NCBI GenBank assembly: GCA_905116865.2
Contig: CAJHNH020002458.1
Span: 435,402 to 499,401 of the forward strand
Direction: 5' to 3'
DNA length: 64,000 nucleotides
From: Candidula unifasciata
Taxonomy: Eukaryota; Mollusca; Gastropoda; Stylommatophora; Geomitridae
In this document: piece after piece, positions 1-11,524 of the stretch
Layout: each line of letters starts with the position of its first letter
How positions within the stretch are numbered: the stretch's first letter is position 1
Notes under the pieces: model-generated
The model's database searches: none
Seen by the model: only the letters and a program-made list of their open reading frames with translations
What the model was told of the DNA's origin: nothing
Position numbers and translations under genes: made by a program

Positions 1-46
1 CCAAAATGGAATCCTGTAACCCACACTGGGACTTCAGCCTCATTAA

Positions 47-156
47 CTCTTTGAGTCCCAGGGGATTTATCATCAGAGGCCCAAGGCATCATGCGTTCAC
101 TGGCCTTCTAGATAGGAATCTATGAGCGTGTGATGCGTTCCTTGGGACTCAAAGAG
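47..156. mobile_element. Short TTAA-flanked MITE (piggyBac-like)
   Basis: The element is about 110 bp and ends in near-perfect inverted repeats: CTCTTTGAGTCCCAGG on the left and the complement of CTCTTTGAGTCCCAAGG on the right. Both ends are flanked by TTAA (43-46 and 157-160), the target duplication used by piggyBac and Kolobok transposons. There is no coding capacity, so it is a non-autonomous element. The superfamily is inferred from the TTAA duplication only. Confidence 0.7.
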
Positions 157-504
157 TTAAAAGGGTATTATTGGACTCTTGAAAAAAGGAGCTATATTAT
201 TTTTAGTAGTCAAAGCACCTTTTGAGGTATTCACAAGCATTTACATCAGTATGGTTTGTATTAGTCTGAGCCGCATATTTCATGGTGTGCTTCTGTGTGC
301 AGCATAAACAATATTTATTCAACAGTTATAGTGTGTATCTGAATGTATATATAAAAACTATGTGAGGTAAATTATACATTATAACACAGCTTTCCATTCC
401 CAATCTTCCTGTTAGCGTGTGACTCTGAAATGTTAGCATTATGTGTGTGCAATATGAAATTATGTATGTGTATACAAGACAAACAAGGTGGTCCTCCTTG
501 AGAC

Positions 505-625
505 TGATGTTGAATTAAGAATCAACATCATAGCACTCGGGACACTCCCATAAGCGCTCCGTCTCCATCTTCAGCAGCAAATGAAGAGTTCCAATTCCAA
601 TGGTACTAGTGACTGATTGTACATC
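505..625 (-). repeat. SINE family H fragment (3' domain)
   Basis: The stretch around GCGCTCCGTCTCCATCTTC, preceded by an ACATCATAGCACT motif, recurs at 22590-22790 and 27545-27660. On the minus strand it reads GGAGCGCTTATGG followed by TATGATGTTGA, a tail domain shared with SINE families D and G. The tRNA-like head is missing here. Confidence 0.55.
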
Positions 626-867
626 CGTCAAATTGTGAAAAGGGCTAGAACAAACTACATGTTGGGTGGAATTCACAGAAGTGTTATTCACACATCACAC
701 ATTGTTTGGGACTGAAAGAGACCGTTTTGGCCAACATTATATGTTGTTGTTCATCCATCATGGGTGATGAAGACCACGTGTCATCCAAAATAGTAACTGG
801 TCAGTGATTATGAGTGCGAAAGTGGCTAATTAGTCTAATATGAGTCTGGAAAGTTCTTGAGCAGTGC
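626..867. other. No recognisable feature
   Basis: AT-rich sequence with no coding stretch or repeat relationship that I recognise. Confidence 0.4.
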
Positions 868-1245
868 GGATAACAGGTGGAAACCTCAGTAAGTGTGGGA
901 TTAGCAGTACGATTCCTTCTAGTCTGCCTCCCTTTCTCTGCCTGTGCGACCCCCGCTGCCTGGCAGGCCGATGCACCATGCCTGAGGTATGTACGCCATC
1001 CAGAATTGTCCTGTGCAGCTGCCTCCCACGTCGCTGTGTTGATGCCAAAAGAATTGAGAGCAGTTTTGAGAGTGTCCCTAAAACGCCTTTTCTGTCCTCC
1101 CTGGGACTTCTTCCCTTGCTATAGCTAAGTATATAATAATATACTCTCTTTGAGAGGTGTAAGTCTGGCATGCGGGCTAGGTGACCAGCCCAACACAGCT
1201 GATAATTCTTCAGTATTGTTTGGATGCTAGGCAGGTTTGTCCTGT
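868..1245 (-). pseudogene. LINE reverse transcriptase C-terminal remnant
   Basis: Read on the minus strand, the translation contains LCWAGHLARMPD followed by a basic GRSPREDRKGVLGTLSKLL segment and RRGRQLHRTILDG. These match the familiar tail of non-LTR reverse transcriptases (WAGHVxRMPD, then a K/R-rich linker, then a DRxxWRxxxxxG block). Only the distal end of the ORF is present, with no catalytic FADD box, so this is a 5'-truncated, dead copy. The clade (RTE or CR1-like) cannot be fixed from this fragment. Confidence 0.7.
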
Positions 1246-2095
1246 CAAGAACCACAGTATTTGGGATCTTATCTTGCCATTTGATTTTGAGCAGCCAGCT
1301 TTATATATGGAGCAGATGTAAGGACCATTGTCACGTCTTTAGACATGGTACCCATTTAAGGTTAATAGAGCAGAACTAACACATTTTGAATTTTTCTTAC
1401 AATGTACGGGGTAGATTACGTTGTCACTTTGGACATCATGCTCGATTAAAAATATTATTCCCCTGTGCATAATGCATTTGTTGATGTTAGCATTATAGTG
1501 CACATTTCGCTAACTACAAACAGTCAGCAATATCCAACAGATGTTCCCATCCTTGTAAACGAGTTATATGAGTATAATTTTGTATAGTGGGTGCTGTGTG
1601 TGTGTTTAATATGTAGTGATAGTTTTATATGTGTACTATGTTGAATGATAGCTCTGTGTATGTAAGTGCTTGTGTGTGTGTGCAAACATGCATGCATTCA
1701 AGTATGCCCTGAATGGAATGATAGTTGTTTGTTTACAATGTTTATAACCTTTTTTGTGTTTAATTTGGTAAGATAGTTTGTTGGTGTGTACAATTTAGAG
1801 TAATATCTGTGTGTGTGTGTGCATGCATTATTCCCTGGAATAATAGCTTCATATAACTCTAGTGTGAAATTGTCACTTTATGTGGTGTGCATTATATGTG
1901 CACATGATACAGCAGGATAGTGTTGAGTGCAATGTTACCTTCATTGTTTGACAGCAAAGTGTGCAATTTTAATTAATTTATGTGGTTTTATGTGCCAAAA
2001 TCATATTTCTTCCTACTTATTCACTGCTTTATTGTCTAAATATTGACATGTTCATTTAAATACTGGCTGTCTGAAAAAATGTATACAGATGTGGA
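1246..2095. other. No recognisable gene; GT-rich AT-rich sequence
   Basis: The stretch is AT-rich with scattered short (TG)n runs near 1597, 1673 and 1810. I see no conserved coding segment and no match to the SINE or LINE families elsewhere in the window. Confidence 0.4.
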
Positions 2096-2096
2096 C

Positions 2097-2334
2097 TGCA
2101 CATAAAGTTTGTAGAGGACTGTGTCATGTTTACCTGATAAGTTCTGTAATTTCCTGCACATAAAGTTTGTAGAGGACTGTGTCATGTTTACCTGATAAGT
2201 TCTGTAATTTCCTGCACATAAAGTTTGTAGAGGACTGTGTCATGTTTACCTGATAAGTTCTGTAATTTCCTGCACATAAAGTTTGTAAAGGACTGTGTCA
2301 TTTTTACCTAAAAAGTTCTGTAATTTCCTGCACA
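2097..2334. repeat. 58-bp tandem repeat, about 4 copies
   Basis: Copies begin at 2101, 2159, 2217 and 2275 with CATAAAGTTTGTAGAGGACT. The first three are identical and the last differs at several positions (for example TAAAGGAC for TAGAGGAC). The period of 58 is exact. Confidence 0.95.
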
Positions 2335-2589
2335 TGTGCTATTTTGGATAGATTTTCTAATTTTGAAATCTAACCATGAAGGACCTATCTAGCCGACAGA
2401 TGATAAAAAAAAAAAAAGTTTATACAGGCCTTTCTGTTTTCACCATTATTTGAGAAGATTAGACATCGGTTCACTACTGAAGGATTGAGGAGAGTAAAAC
2501 TTCAGCAGAGCTTAATTTCACATAAGTAATTGTTTACATCAGCTGGTGCCTAAACAGAATAAAGAGAATTAAATGTGTTTTTTCTCCCC

Positions 2590-2740
2590 TGTAAACTCCA
2601 TTTGAAAGTTCTGGTTGTTCGTCCACCTCTGGATTTTGGTTTTGTTCCAGAAACCGAATTTGGCTTGCACATGCATTTTAGAGATTTGACTTATTTGTTG
2701 TGTTCAGATTATTGCTATGAGTAGGTAAGTGCTTGTATAT
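2590..2740 (-). repeat. Family A retroposon, degenerate copy
   Basis: Family A is a dispersed repeat of about 290 bp whose sense strand starts with a CCCGTGTGGGTTCC-like head and ends in (GAA)n. This copy carries the distal part in the minus orientation (GAAAGTTCTGGTTGTTCGTC, then CCACCTCTGGA) and is diverged. The full-length copies are at 9913-10205, 29545-29835, 32640-32935 and 41385-41672. Confidence 0.6.
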
Positions 2741-2744
2741 ATGA

Positions 2745-4290
2745 TCTTGACTATTCCTTCTAAGTAGTGAGCACTACAGAGAGGAAATGTTTTCGGGATC
2801 GAAGACAGCCACATGGTGTTGACATCTCCTATTAAGTGTCAGTTGATCAATTTAAAAAATATGGAGCTAGTACTGTATGCCCAAAAGCCTAAAGGCATAA
2901 TAATGGATAATTTATCTTTTTTTTTTTTTTTAGTTTACAAGGGTCAACTCAACCTCTTTAAATTTGTAACAGCAAATGTTCTTGGAGATGAAGAAGCCTA
3001 TATATATATATATATATGCCAACGGCAGCCTAGTGGTACATGGTTAATAAAATATTTACCTAACACATGTGACCCTCTACAAAGTAGAATCCTGTGGTTG
3101 TTTTGGCTAAACAAGAACACATATGAAGAGCTCAAAAGGCAAACAAAATGCCAACACTGGCAAAAGTGTTCAAAAGAAGAAGGTGGAAATTGGCTTGGAC
3201 ATGTTTGCATAAAGCCTAGTGACAATTTGGCAAGGACAGCTGTCTGGTGGATGGCAAATATAAAATGGGAAAGGGGGGGGGGGGGGGGGGGGGGAGAGAG
3301 GACCTAATGAAACCAGGAGAAGGAGAGCAACCTGTTTCTTATCTATCAGTTCTGGTGACGTATGCAGCATTACATGTGAACTAAGACAGGGGGGAATGTG
3401 AACAACAACACAATTAAATCACTTATTTTGATGGAAGGAGCATATACACAAGCTTTGTCTGAGTAACTCGCCACTGTGCCCAAACTGGCTGTTCTTACAA
3501 ACCACAGAACATATCCTGCCCTGCAAGAGTGTCCCTTGCACAGCCCAGTAAGAAGGTATTACTGGTACAGTGAGTCAACTTCATACATAAAACTGTGTGG
3601 AACCGAAGAGGAATTTAAAAAAAAAAAGTTTTGTTATCAGAACAATTTATCTTTTGGGGGAAAGCAAGGAAGCCATCAAATAAAAGAAGAAACATGCAAT
3701 ATCTGGAAAACCAACATTTTTACATTATTCAGACACCTAGCACAGTATTTGCTATCCTGTCATGTAAATTGACTAGTGATTATTTATCATTGACATTGTG
3801 TGGTTTGCTTCTTATGAGTGTCATGTTTACTGAAATATTATTCAATGATAGACAGTTTTACATTTTATTAGCAGCTTCTGAAAGTTCAAATTCAATAAAT
3901 ATTTAGAAAATGTCAAACCATTTACTATCTTCTTTTTGTTTGTTTTTTTTGCTTTATTTTTTATTATTCATTTCTTTAAACTAATCTTAAGCAGTTGTTC
4001 TCTGCATTTTGTTTTATTACCCATGCACCACTTGTTTGGGGAAGTCACAGTCAGAAGCATAACAAAGTCAGGTGGTACCCACTGTTAACATTTTCCGATC
4101 AACGCCCACACCTTCAAAACAATTTTTTTAACCATTTATTTTTGCCATTTTGTCACCCCATAAATGTGTGTGTGGGCCTATCTGTATATATACATATTCC
4201 AGGGATACCCGCTCTGACAGCAACTCTGCTGGTTAAATGTGTCAGCATATTCATTGATATATTAGCAATGGCTTCAACTTCAGGAATGTA
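2745..4290. other. No recognisable gene; low-complexity tracts
   Basis: The stretch contains a T run near 2917, a short (TA)n at 3000-3017 and a G homopolymer of about 20 bases ending near 3294. Open frames here run through these tracts and show no family signature. Confidence 0.4.
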
Positions 4291-4301
4291 TTACTGACTG
4301 T

Positions 4302-4669
4302 AGGGGCTGTGTGGTCTCGAGGCATGGTTCCAGGTTTAATCCCCGATAAGGGCTGGGATTTTTTCACGTGGACTGGGACTTCTAGGCATCACCCCCCCCC
4401 CCCCCCCCCAGTCTCTGGGTAGTGAGATCGGACACCCGTGTGCATTGTTGCACACGTACAAAAATTCCCTTGGCAGTTGGAAATCGAAAAGAGTAGAATA
4501 ACGCGCTGCCCGGGCCAAATTTGAAGCTAAAAATCTACGCAAAGTATTTCAGGATCCTCGCCGGTGCTACAGAGCCTGTGCACTGTGCTGAGCTTCTTCG
4601 GACTTGGACCTGAGTTAAATGAAAAACGGAGCACTTATGGGTTACTATCCTTGTGCCATGATGTTAACC
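4302..4669 (+). mobile_element. SINE family D, full-length copy
   Basis: The element begins with a tRNA-like head (GGGGCTGTGTGGTCTCGAGG as box A region, GGTTTAATCCCC as box B). The body contains TCGGACACCCGTGTGCATTG, and it ends in a GGAGCACTTATGGGTTACTA domain. It is flanked by TTACTGACTGT (4291-4301) and TTATTGACTGT (4670-4680), an 11-bp target duplication with one mismatch, which indicates LINE-driven retroposition. A C homopolymer near 4390-4409 interrupts it. Confidence 0.8.
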
Positions 4670-4844
4670 TTATTGACTGTCTTGTGCATTTTACTTTACT
4701 TCAGTGTTTTGCTTGTTTTTCACTAGCTGTCCCATAGGACAGGAAAGGACATTTTGTCTGATTTCAGCTGGCTAGGAATGCAGTATAGGGTGACTCATCT
4801 GCAGTGACATTTAAACCTCCACTTATGACTAACAATAAAAACAA

Positions 4845-4935
4845 AAAAGTAAAGATCCCTTTTCACGCCTTTCGGCGCATCGGGCATATTGGCAGAGCGT
4901 CCCATATTTTTACAGACCATCAGCACTCGGTGGAA
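4845..4935 (-). repeat. SINE family B fragment
   Basis: This is the 3' end of family B on the minus strand: AAAGTAAAGATCCCTTTTCA, followed by CGCC, CGCATCGGGCATAT and ACAGACCATCAGCACT. The tRNA-like head is missing. Confidence 0.7.
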
Positions 4936-5084
4936 TAGACAAACCAAAAGCTCTGTTTGCCAGAATAGAAAGGTATGGAAGTGAGGCCTTCAATATGAAG
5001 TAAGCAAACATATACATCACAGTGATGACACCAGATGACAATATGGGAATATAACATTAGAGAAACTATACAGCACCACGATGT

Positions 5085-5272
5085 GTCTATGGTCGAAGCA
5101 GCCAGAATAACACCTCGATCTCTTTAGAGGGGCGCCGCGAAATATTAGAAGATACACGAGTTTTTTTTAATCTCTTACATACAAATAGTCATACTTTTAC
5201 TTAGGTTAAGGCGCCGTGGAAAAATTTAATTGACAAAAGGAGCCGCGACGAAGAAAAGTTGGGGAAACACTG
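5085..5272. repeat. Possible hAT terminal fragment
   Basis: The segment ends in AAAAGTTGGGGAAACACTG, whose complement CAGTGTTTCCCCAAC is typical of hAT termini. GGCGCCG-containing blocks occur twice. No matching opposite end or 8-bp duplication was found, so only one end is claimed. Confidence 0.4.
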
Positions 5273-5787
5273 ACATAGAGGAAACATTGAAAACTGAAAA
5301 ACAGACGATTTACAAATATTCCAGTAATTTAGAAGAGAACGTGTGTACAATACTGCCAGGGCCTATGTAACTTAAAAACACGTAAGTCAGTTTTTAAAAT
5401 CCTCGTTGTGCTGGTCTGCTCCCTGTGTAATTGCGTAAATGTTTACAAGCTTCACTGTTATTTTCGTATTTGTTTTAGTCTTTATGTTTCGCCCTCGACT
5501 TTAACAATAGCAGAATTTTAGGTTCATGACGTTCTCGTGCAGTTTTGGGGAGAGTGCTAAAGTTCGCTTACGCAATATTGAGATACCGAGGTATCAAACT
5601 ACAACAACTTTTGCCAAACAGTAACCGAAGATATATGGCACGGAGATAATGAAATAACCAAGTGCGTAATTGGGGCCAGAAAACGTATTTTTCTCTTCAT
5701 TAAAATTATTGTCGTCATCGTGCTGTGCCGGTAAGCATAGTATGTTTTCGTTTTTCGCCATCTTAGACGATCATCATTCTAGTAATT

Positions 5788-5985
5788 CCGCCTGGTCTCT
5801 GGGAAGTGACATCGGACGCCCGTGTGTATTGTTGCGCACGTACAAATCCTTTGGCAGTTGGACGAGTAGCCTAACATCGCTGCCTGGGCAAAATTTGGAG
5901 TTAAAAATCCACGCAAAAAATTGCAGGATCCTCGCCGTTGCTACAGAGCCTGTGCACTGTGCTGAGCTTCTTCAGACTCAGATTT
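5788..5985 (+). repeat. SINE family D fragment
   Basis: The internal part of family D (CTGGTCTCTGGGAAGTGACA, then CACGTACAAATCCTTTGGCA and CAGGATCCTCGCCG) is present without the tRNA-like head or the tail. It is about as diverged as the copy at 52126. Confidence 0.75.
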
Positions 5986-6197
5986 GTAACTGTTTGACTG
6001 TCACCCTTGAGATGTTAGTACTACAGACGGGTAGCATGGATTAGTATGCACAGGTCCCACCTAAAAAATGGGATATGCCTGGGCGGAACTCATAACCTCT
6101 GCCAGTCAAGTCAACCGTACCTACGCTCTGACGCATAGCAAGTCTCTATCGCTAACAAAATGGACCCGCGATGCCTTCTTCTTCTTCACTTCCTCTT

Positions 6198-6871
6198 TTA
6201 CCGCTGTGGGTGTCGAGGGAGATATAAGGTTCTGTTTCTAGCTCTTCTGGCTGCCTCGACCATAGGCACATCGTGCTGTTGTAGAGTTTCTCTGATGTTA
6301 TTCTTCCATCTTGTTCTTGGTCTACCCCGTGCTCTACGTCCTTCTTCTCTTTCCATGTATGCTTTGTATGGTATGGTGTCACAAGGCATTCTCTCTAAGT
6401 GGGCAAACCATTTCACTTGCTGTCTTTGTATGTAATCCAGAATTGGTTCTGTGCCAACTTGTTCTCTTATGATCTCATTCCTGATCTTCTCTCTTATGGT
6501 CACTCCTATAGCCCTTCTCAGACATCTCATTTCCGTGGTTACTAATTTTTTTTTTAATGGTTTGTTGTGAGTGACCATGTCTGGCACTGGTAGCACAGAG
6601 TTGGAATAAACATGCTTTGAATAAGATGTCTCTTTGTGCTGATTGGGATTGTCTTATGCTGTAAGAGGGGGGCTAGCTGTCCCAATACTTGGTTTGCTTT
6701 ACTGCATCTAATGTCAATTTCTTTATCCAAATTCCCATCTTCGGTAAATGTAGTTCCCAACTGAAGGGGTAAAATACAATGCTTTGGCTGGGGTAAGCCA
6801 GACAGAAACCCTCGGCTGAGTGTGAACTTGCACCCCCACCTACCGTAAGGTGCGACCGATGCTAGGCCCAC
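6198..6871 (-). pseudogene. LINE reverse transcriptase C-terminal region, frameshifted
   Basis: Two minus-strand segments join into the end of a non-LTR retrotransposon ORF. The upstream part (6871 to about 6565) has LGTTFTEDGNLDKEIDIRC, KRHLIQSMFIPTLCY and the CQTWSLT block. The downstream part (6596-6198) has TEMRCLRRAIGVTIREKIRN, DYIQRQQVKWFAHLERMP and GRRARGRPRTRW. Both match the classic thumb and tail of RTE/L2-type reverse transcriptases. A frameshift between them and the lack of the catalytic region make it non-functional. Fragments of the same group lie at 17525, 18540, 28150, 43860 and 57900. Confidence 0.85.
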
Positions 6872-7807
6872 TGGCGCATGGATATGTCCCGATCCCTACC
6901 GAGGTCCCACCCAGGGAGCCCATCCTGGATAATCAAAGGCGGAGAAGGGAAAATCCTACAACCTCTGATTTCTGGCAGTCAGTGTTTGGATGAACCACGC
7001 CCTTCTGGAGCTATGTATATATCTGTAGAGTTGGACGATACCGCTGGGCGGTACTCCGCCGGGGCCTATCAGGGCACTGGTCAGCCAGGGAAGTGAAGCT
7101 TCAGAGGCGGCCCCTGGACCAGACACGGTCACAATAACTGTAGATGGGTGATGCGTCTTGATACTAAAGAAGCTGGCTGGCAGGTCCCAATCTATTGTGA
7201 TTATCTTTGTCGGCTCCTGGAGTAGATTTGGGTATCTCTGCAAAGGTTGATAGAAAACTGGGTATCTGAGCTCGCTGCGCGGGTGTCACGGGCCATGATG
7301 ATGAAACTCAGTGAACAAACTCCGCACGTTTATTCGACGTCTCGGCAAGTCCTCCTTTAGAAATGATCTCCTTTAGAAAGTAATTTTTCCACGTGAGAAC
7401 GTTGTATGTAATAAGTTAACGTGTGCGTGACCTTCTTGCACATCCGTACTCATCTATTTATTGAGAACATAAGGGGAATTAAATCCCCTATCAAGAGAAA
7501 CTTATGCTTGCAAGCACGATGGACCCGGGTCTTCTTACTGTCACCGATAGAAATCTGGAGAACGTAAAATCTTCTGCCATGGAGGGAAAGACTGTCAGAT
7601 CCGGAACAAGCTGCTACTTATGACTCGAGAACTTGTGCTGCAGAACCGTCATCCTAGAGGAGGTTGGTGTTCTCTCTTCTTGCTGCAGAAGGAAATGAGG
7701 TATCAACATCTTCGGGTGGCGGAGTCCCAGAATCGAAGATTCGTCATGCTCACAAGTTCAGCCACTGTTACAGATCTGCAGGAACAAGCGGAGGGGAGGC
7801 AGTATCG
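6872..7807. other. No recognisable gene
   Basis: The GC content is higher than nearby, and open frames on both strands show no family signature. The stretch may include further decayed repeat sequence belonging to the LINE on its left, but I cannot support that from motifs. Confidence 0.35.
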
Positions 7808-9069
7808 GTGCCAAGGCTGTGACACAGCCGGGGTGACAAAGCTGTGACAGCAGCCGGGGTGTCAAGGCTGTGGCCGCAGCCGGGGTGCCAAGGTTGTATC
7901 AGCAGACGGGGCGCCAAGGTTGGATCAGCAGACGCGGTGCCAAGGTTGTATCGGCAGACGGGGTGCTAAGGCTGTATCAGCAGACAGGGTGCCAAGGCTG
8001 TGGCCGCAGCCGGGGTGCCAAGGTTGTGGCGGCAGCCGGGGTGCCAAGGCTGCGGCTGCAGCCGGGGTGCCAAGGATGTGGCTGCAGCCGGGGTGTCAAG
8101 GCTGTGGCCGCAGCCGGGGTGCCAAGGTTGTATCAGCAGACGGGGCGCCAAGGTTGGATCAGCAGACGCGGTGCCAAGGTTGTATCGGCAGACGGGGTGC
8201 TAAGGCTGTATCAGCAGACAGGGTGCCAAGGCTGTGGCCGCAGCCGGGGTGCCAAGGTTGTGGCGGCAGCCGGGGTGCCAAGGCTGCGGCTGCAGCCGGG
8301 GTGCCAAGGATGTGGCTGCAGCCGGGGTGCCAAGGCTGTGGCCGCAGACGGGGTTACAAGGTTGTATCGGCAGACGGGGTGCCAAGGCTGTATCAGCAGA
8401 CGGGGTGCCAATGTTGTGGCCGCAGCCGGGGTGCCAAGGCTGTGGCTGCAGCCGGGGTGTCAAGGATGTGGCTGCAGCCGGGGTGCCAAGGTTGTATCGG
8501 CAGACGGGGTGCCAAGGCTGTATCGGCAGACGGGGTGCCAAGGTTGTGGCCGCAGCCGGGGTGCCAAGGCTGTGGCTGCAGCCGGGGTGCCAAGGCTGTG
8601 GCAGCAGCCTGGGTGCCAAGGTTGTGGCAGCAGCCGGGGTGCCAAGGTTGGATCAGCAGACGGGGTGCTAAGGTTGGATCAGCAGACGCGGTGCCAAGGT
8701 TGTATCGGCAGACGGGGTGCTAAGGCTGTATCAGCAGACGGGGTGCCAAGGTTGTGGCCACAGACGGGGTGCCAAGGCTGTGGCCCGCAGCCGGGGAGCC
8801 CCTCAGCCGAGGAGCCCAGGCTGTGGACCGCAGCCGAAGAGCCCAGGCTGTGGCCCGCAGCCGAGGAGCCCAGGCTGTGGCCCTCAGCCGGGGTGCCGAG
8901 GCTGTGGCCCGCAGCCGAGAATCCCAGGCTGTGGCCCGCAGCCGGGGTGCCGAGGCTGTGTCCCGCAGCCGCGGTGCTGAGGCTGTGGCCCGCAGCCGGG
9001 GTGCCGAGGCTGTGGCCCGCAACCGAGGAGCCCAGGCTGTGGTCCACTGCCGGGGTGCCTAGGCTGTGC
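7808..9069. repeat. 26-bp minisatellite changing to 27-bp period
   Basis: The basic unit is GCCGGGGTGCCAAGGCTGTG plus GCCGCA (26 bp), with variants at fixed sites (GCC/GAC, GGCC/TATC/GATC). A nine-unit block is itself duplicated: the segment at 7897 recurs at 8131, exactly 234 bp (9 x 26) later. From about 8780 the unit gains a C and the period becomes 27 bp (CTGTGG at 8821, 8848, 8875). The unit has no stop codon in any frame, so long open frames appear on both strands; the 499-codon frame at 7870-9369 is a by-product. Confidence 0.95.
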
Positions 9070-9155
9070 CCCTCCCGCCCCCCCCCCCATCCCAAAAAAA
9101 AAGAAAAAAAAAAGGGAAAAAAAAGAACAATTAAAAAAAAAAAAAAAAAAAAAAA

Positions 9156-9194
<39 letters not shown>

Positions 9195-9200
9195 AGTCAA
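9070..9200. repeat. Poly-C, poly-A and (AAC)n tract
   Basis: A C run, A-rich sequence and about a dozen AAC triplets directly follow the minisatellite. The order resembles the A-rich tail of a retroposon, but no body is recognisable. Confidence 0.85.
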
Positions 9201-9455
9201 GACATCAAATTTGCAATTGTGGTTACAGTTTGTCAAATGCATGGTTCTTGGCATAAACTGCTTGATACTTGTTCAATACGTTGCAGGCAGGTATTTATTA
9301 CCCTCGACATTTTACATCATATCTGAACGAGTCATGCTCAACTACTTACGGTTAACACTGAAGAGTTAGACATTTTAATTAAAATGTCAGTTTGAAAATC
9401 AAGTTGACTGTTTTTACAGAACGGTGTGTTGATAAATAATCAGGTTATGTCCCTC
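9201..9455. other. No recognisable feature
   Basis: AT-rich sequence between two low-complexity tracts. Confidence 0.35.
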
Positions 9456-9456
9456 A

Positions 9457-9552
<96 letters not shown>
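9457..9552. repeat. (TA)n microsatellite
   Basis: About 95 bp of alternating TA with one C interruption near 9533. It is followed by trinucleotide-rich sequence (CTACTACGGCTACGACTAC) to about 9615. Confidence 0.95.
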
Positions 9553-9554
<2 letters not shown>

Positions 9555-9912
9555 GCACAATCTACTGTCACTGTTGCTACTGCCGCTACTACTACGGCTA
9601 CGACTACGACTACTAAGGCCTTTTTTAGAAGCAAAGGTGCCGGTATGCACTACAAAGTTTCTAAAATGGTACCGGTATTGCGAACCGCAAAAAACTAGAT
9701 TACTTCTACTAATGTGTCAAACGTGTTGAGCTAAGGTGTGTTCATTTTACGTTTTCCCGGCCCAGAAAGGGAGTGACTTCCCTTACCATTCATGCCTCCT
9801 CCAGTCGCTCAACCTCTCCTATGTTGCGGGAGTGTCATGTTTTCCTTATTGTGAACACTTTACCCGTCCCTATTTCGGCCTTCCATCGCTCGCTTGCATG
9901 ATTGCTTTCACA

Positions 9913-10205
9913 TTCTTCTTCTTTTTTCTTCACGTTCACCAGCTGCAAACTCTGGCGGAAAGTTCCGGTTGTTCATCCACTTCTGGACTGCAGTCCTATT
10001 CCAGAACCTGAGTGTTTCGTGTCCATTCATTTTACAGATCTGACTCACTTGTATGCAGACTGATGGTTCCTTGCCCCTTTCAGATGCACTCCGATTTCAA
10101 AGGAAGCTCCCAATTAGTCGACTCTTACGACATGCTATTGGGTAGCCAGTGAGTCTATTCTTGTTTTCCCTATAAAAGGGCCCCGGAACCCACACGGGGA
10201 TTTTC
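9913..10205 (-). mobile_element. Family A retroposon, near full length
   Basis: On the + strand it opens with TTCTTCTTTTTTCTTCACG and CACCAGCTGCAAACTCTGG and closes with GGGCCCCGGAACCCACACGG. The sense strand is therefore minus, with a (GAA)n 3' tail. I see no tRNA-like boxes, so it could be a SINE with another head or the 3' end of a LINE. Confidence 0.75.
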
Positions 10206-10991
10206 ACGTTCTGCTACCTGCGCTACGGCTCGGGACAATGGAAAGAGCAATATGTTTTCACTCCTACGTTCCTTGTAAGTGGTTTCTTTCTCTCGGAAAA
10301 GGGGGGGGGGGGGGCACTGTCAAAGAACGTATAAATACAAAAACATCTCCGTTTCGATACTTAAGAATCGTCACGACTGAGGCGCTCTCCCCCCCCCCCC
10401 CCCGCAGTACTTCTTACTTGTACACAGGCGCCTGCAGCGCCTTAAATTGACTCACGACAACACAACCTCCCACAACCATTGTATACGCCAAGCGAACATC
10501 ATATCATAACATCCCCTCAGCATAGGAGAGGTCCTGCGACTCGACGAGGCATGAGTGCCAAAGGAAGTCTCTTTCTATGCCCGGAAACGTAAAGGTTTAG
10601 GTTTTAACACGCTATTCTGGAAATAGAGTCGGCCGTGGATGAACCAGGACACGGATAAGAAGTCTTCCCCCAACGAAGACGGACATATCGGCCTGAATGG
10701 CGTGGGCACCTAGTAACGGAAACAGACATCAGCGCAATCTTTTATTAATGAGTATGCTTAGAAACCTTTACCTTTACCTTGCTCCTGTGGACTACTGTCA
10801 GGTGGTAACAGCTCCGGGTTCCGAGCCTCGAAGGAGTCCACCCTAACCGACTGATGATAGCTCTGCGCATCGGCGGACCAGGATTAAGATACCTGGCCTC
10901 AAAAGCAAAGTGTGCAGAGCAAGCTATGGGAACCATAAAGGACCTGCTGCTGACATGCGAGTTCATAGCGGCAACCCAACTGATGGTCTGA
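10206..10991. other. No recognisable gene; G and C homopolymers
   Basis: A G run near 10301-10314 and a C run near 10391-10404 lie in otherwise mixed sequence. A segment at about 10850-10960 is related to 24010-24130 (GACCTGCTGCTGACAT versus GACCTCTGGCTGACAT), so part of it is a dispersed repeat of unknown type. Confidence 0.4.
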
Positions 10992-10999
10992 TCTGAGCA
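10992..10999. repeat. Left 8-bp target duplication of the hAT element
   Basis: TCTGAGCA is present here and again at 14015-14022, immediately outside the two inverted termini. Confidence 0.9.
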
Positions 11000-11524
11000 C
11001 AGTGATGCCACTTTTCTTTGACAGAAAACATCTAGAACCGGGTTTTAAAAATATCTAGAAATATCTAGATTTGCGTGGGAAAACATCTAGAAAAAAACAT
11101 CAAAAGAAACAGTCAGAAATTATATAGCTATTGAAATGACTTACCCTATATAATTATGTTCTTATCTTCAGTTATGTCTGTCTCACAAGATCCACAGGGT
11201 TAACTTAGCTTGGATGATGAAGTTAAAGCTTCAGGTCCAAAACGACTCTGGTATGCTTTAGCAGTTCCAATTTCTTTTAATACACAGAGAGCTGATAAGT
11301 TGAACAGCATGTTCCTACTCTCATCAGGCCAAATTTTATAGTCAAGATAGCATTTGAGAGGTCAAGTTTCATCCTATTTCTTAGGTTAGATTTGATATAA
11401 TTCATAGCACTGAAAAACTCTTTCTACGTCAGCATTTGAAGGGGGTAGTATCATGACAGAGATGGCACATTAAAAGAACTTACAGAATGGACTGATTCTT
11501 CAGGCATCTTTAAATTGTCTCACT

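Noticed and set aside
2813..3307. 164-codon + strand open frame
   Set aside because: It runs through a poly-T tract, a (TA)n tract and a poly-G tract, and has no family resemblance.
7870..9369. 499-codon open frame that could be annotated as a glycine/cysteine-rich repetitive protein
   Set aside because: The 26-bp repeat unit has no stop codon in any frame, so several overlapping frames on both strands are open. No start context, splice or domain evidence favours this frame.
9426..9698. Open frames across the (TA)n tract
   Set aside because: Alternating Tyr-Ile runs are a simple by-product of TA repeats.
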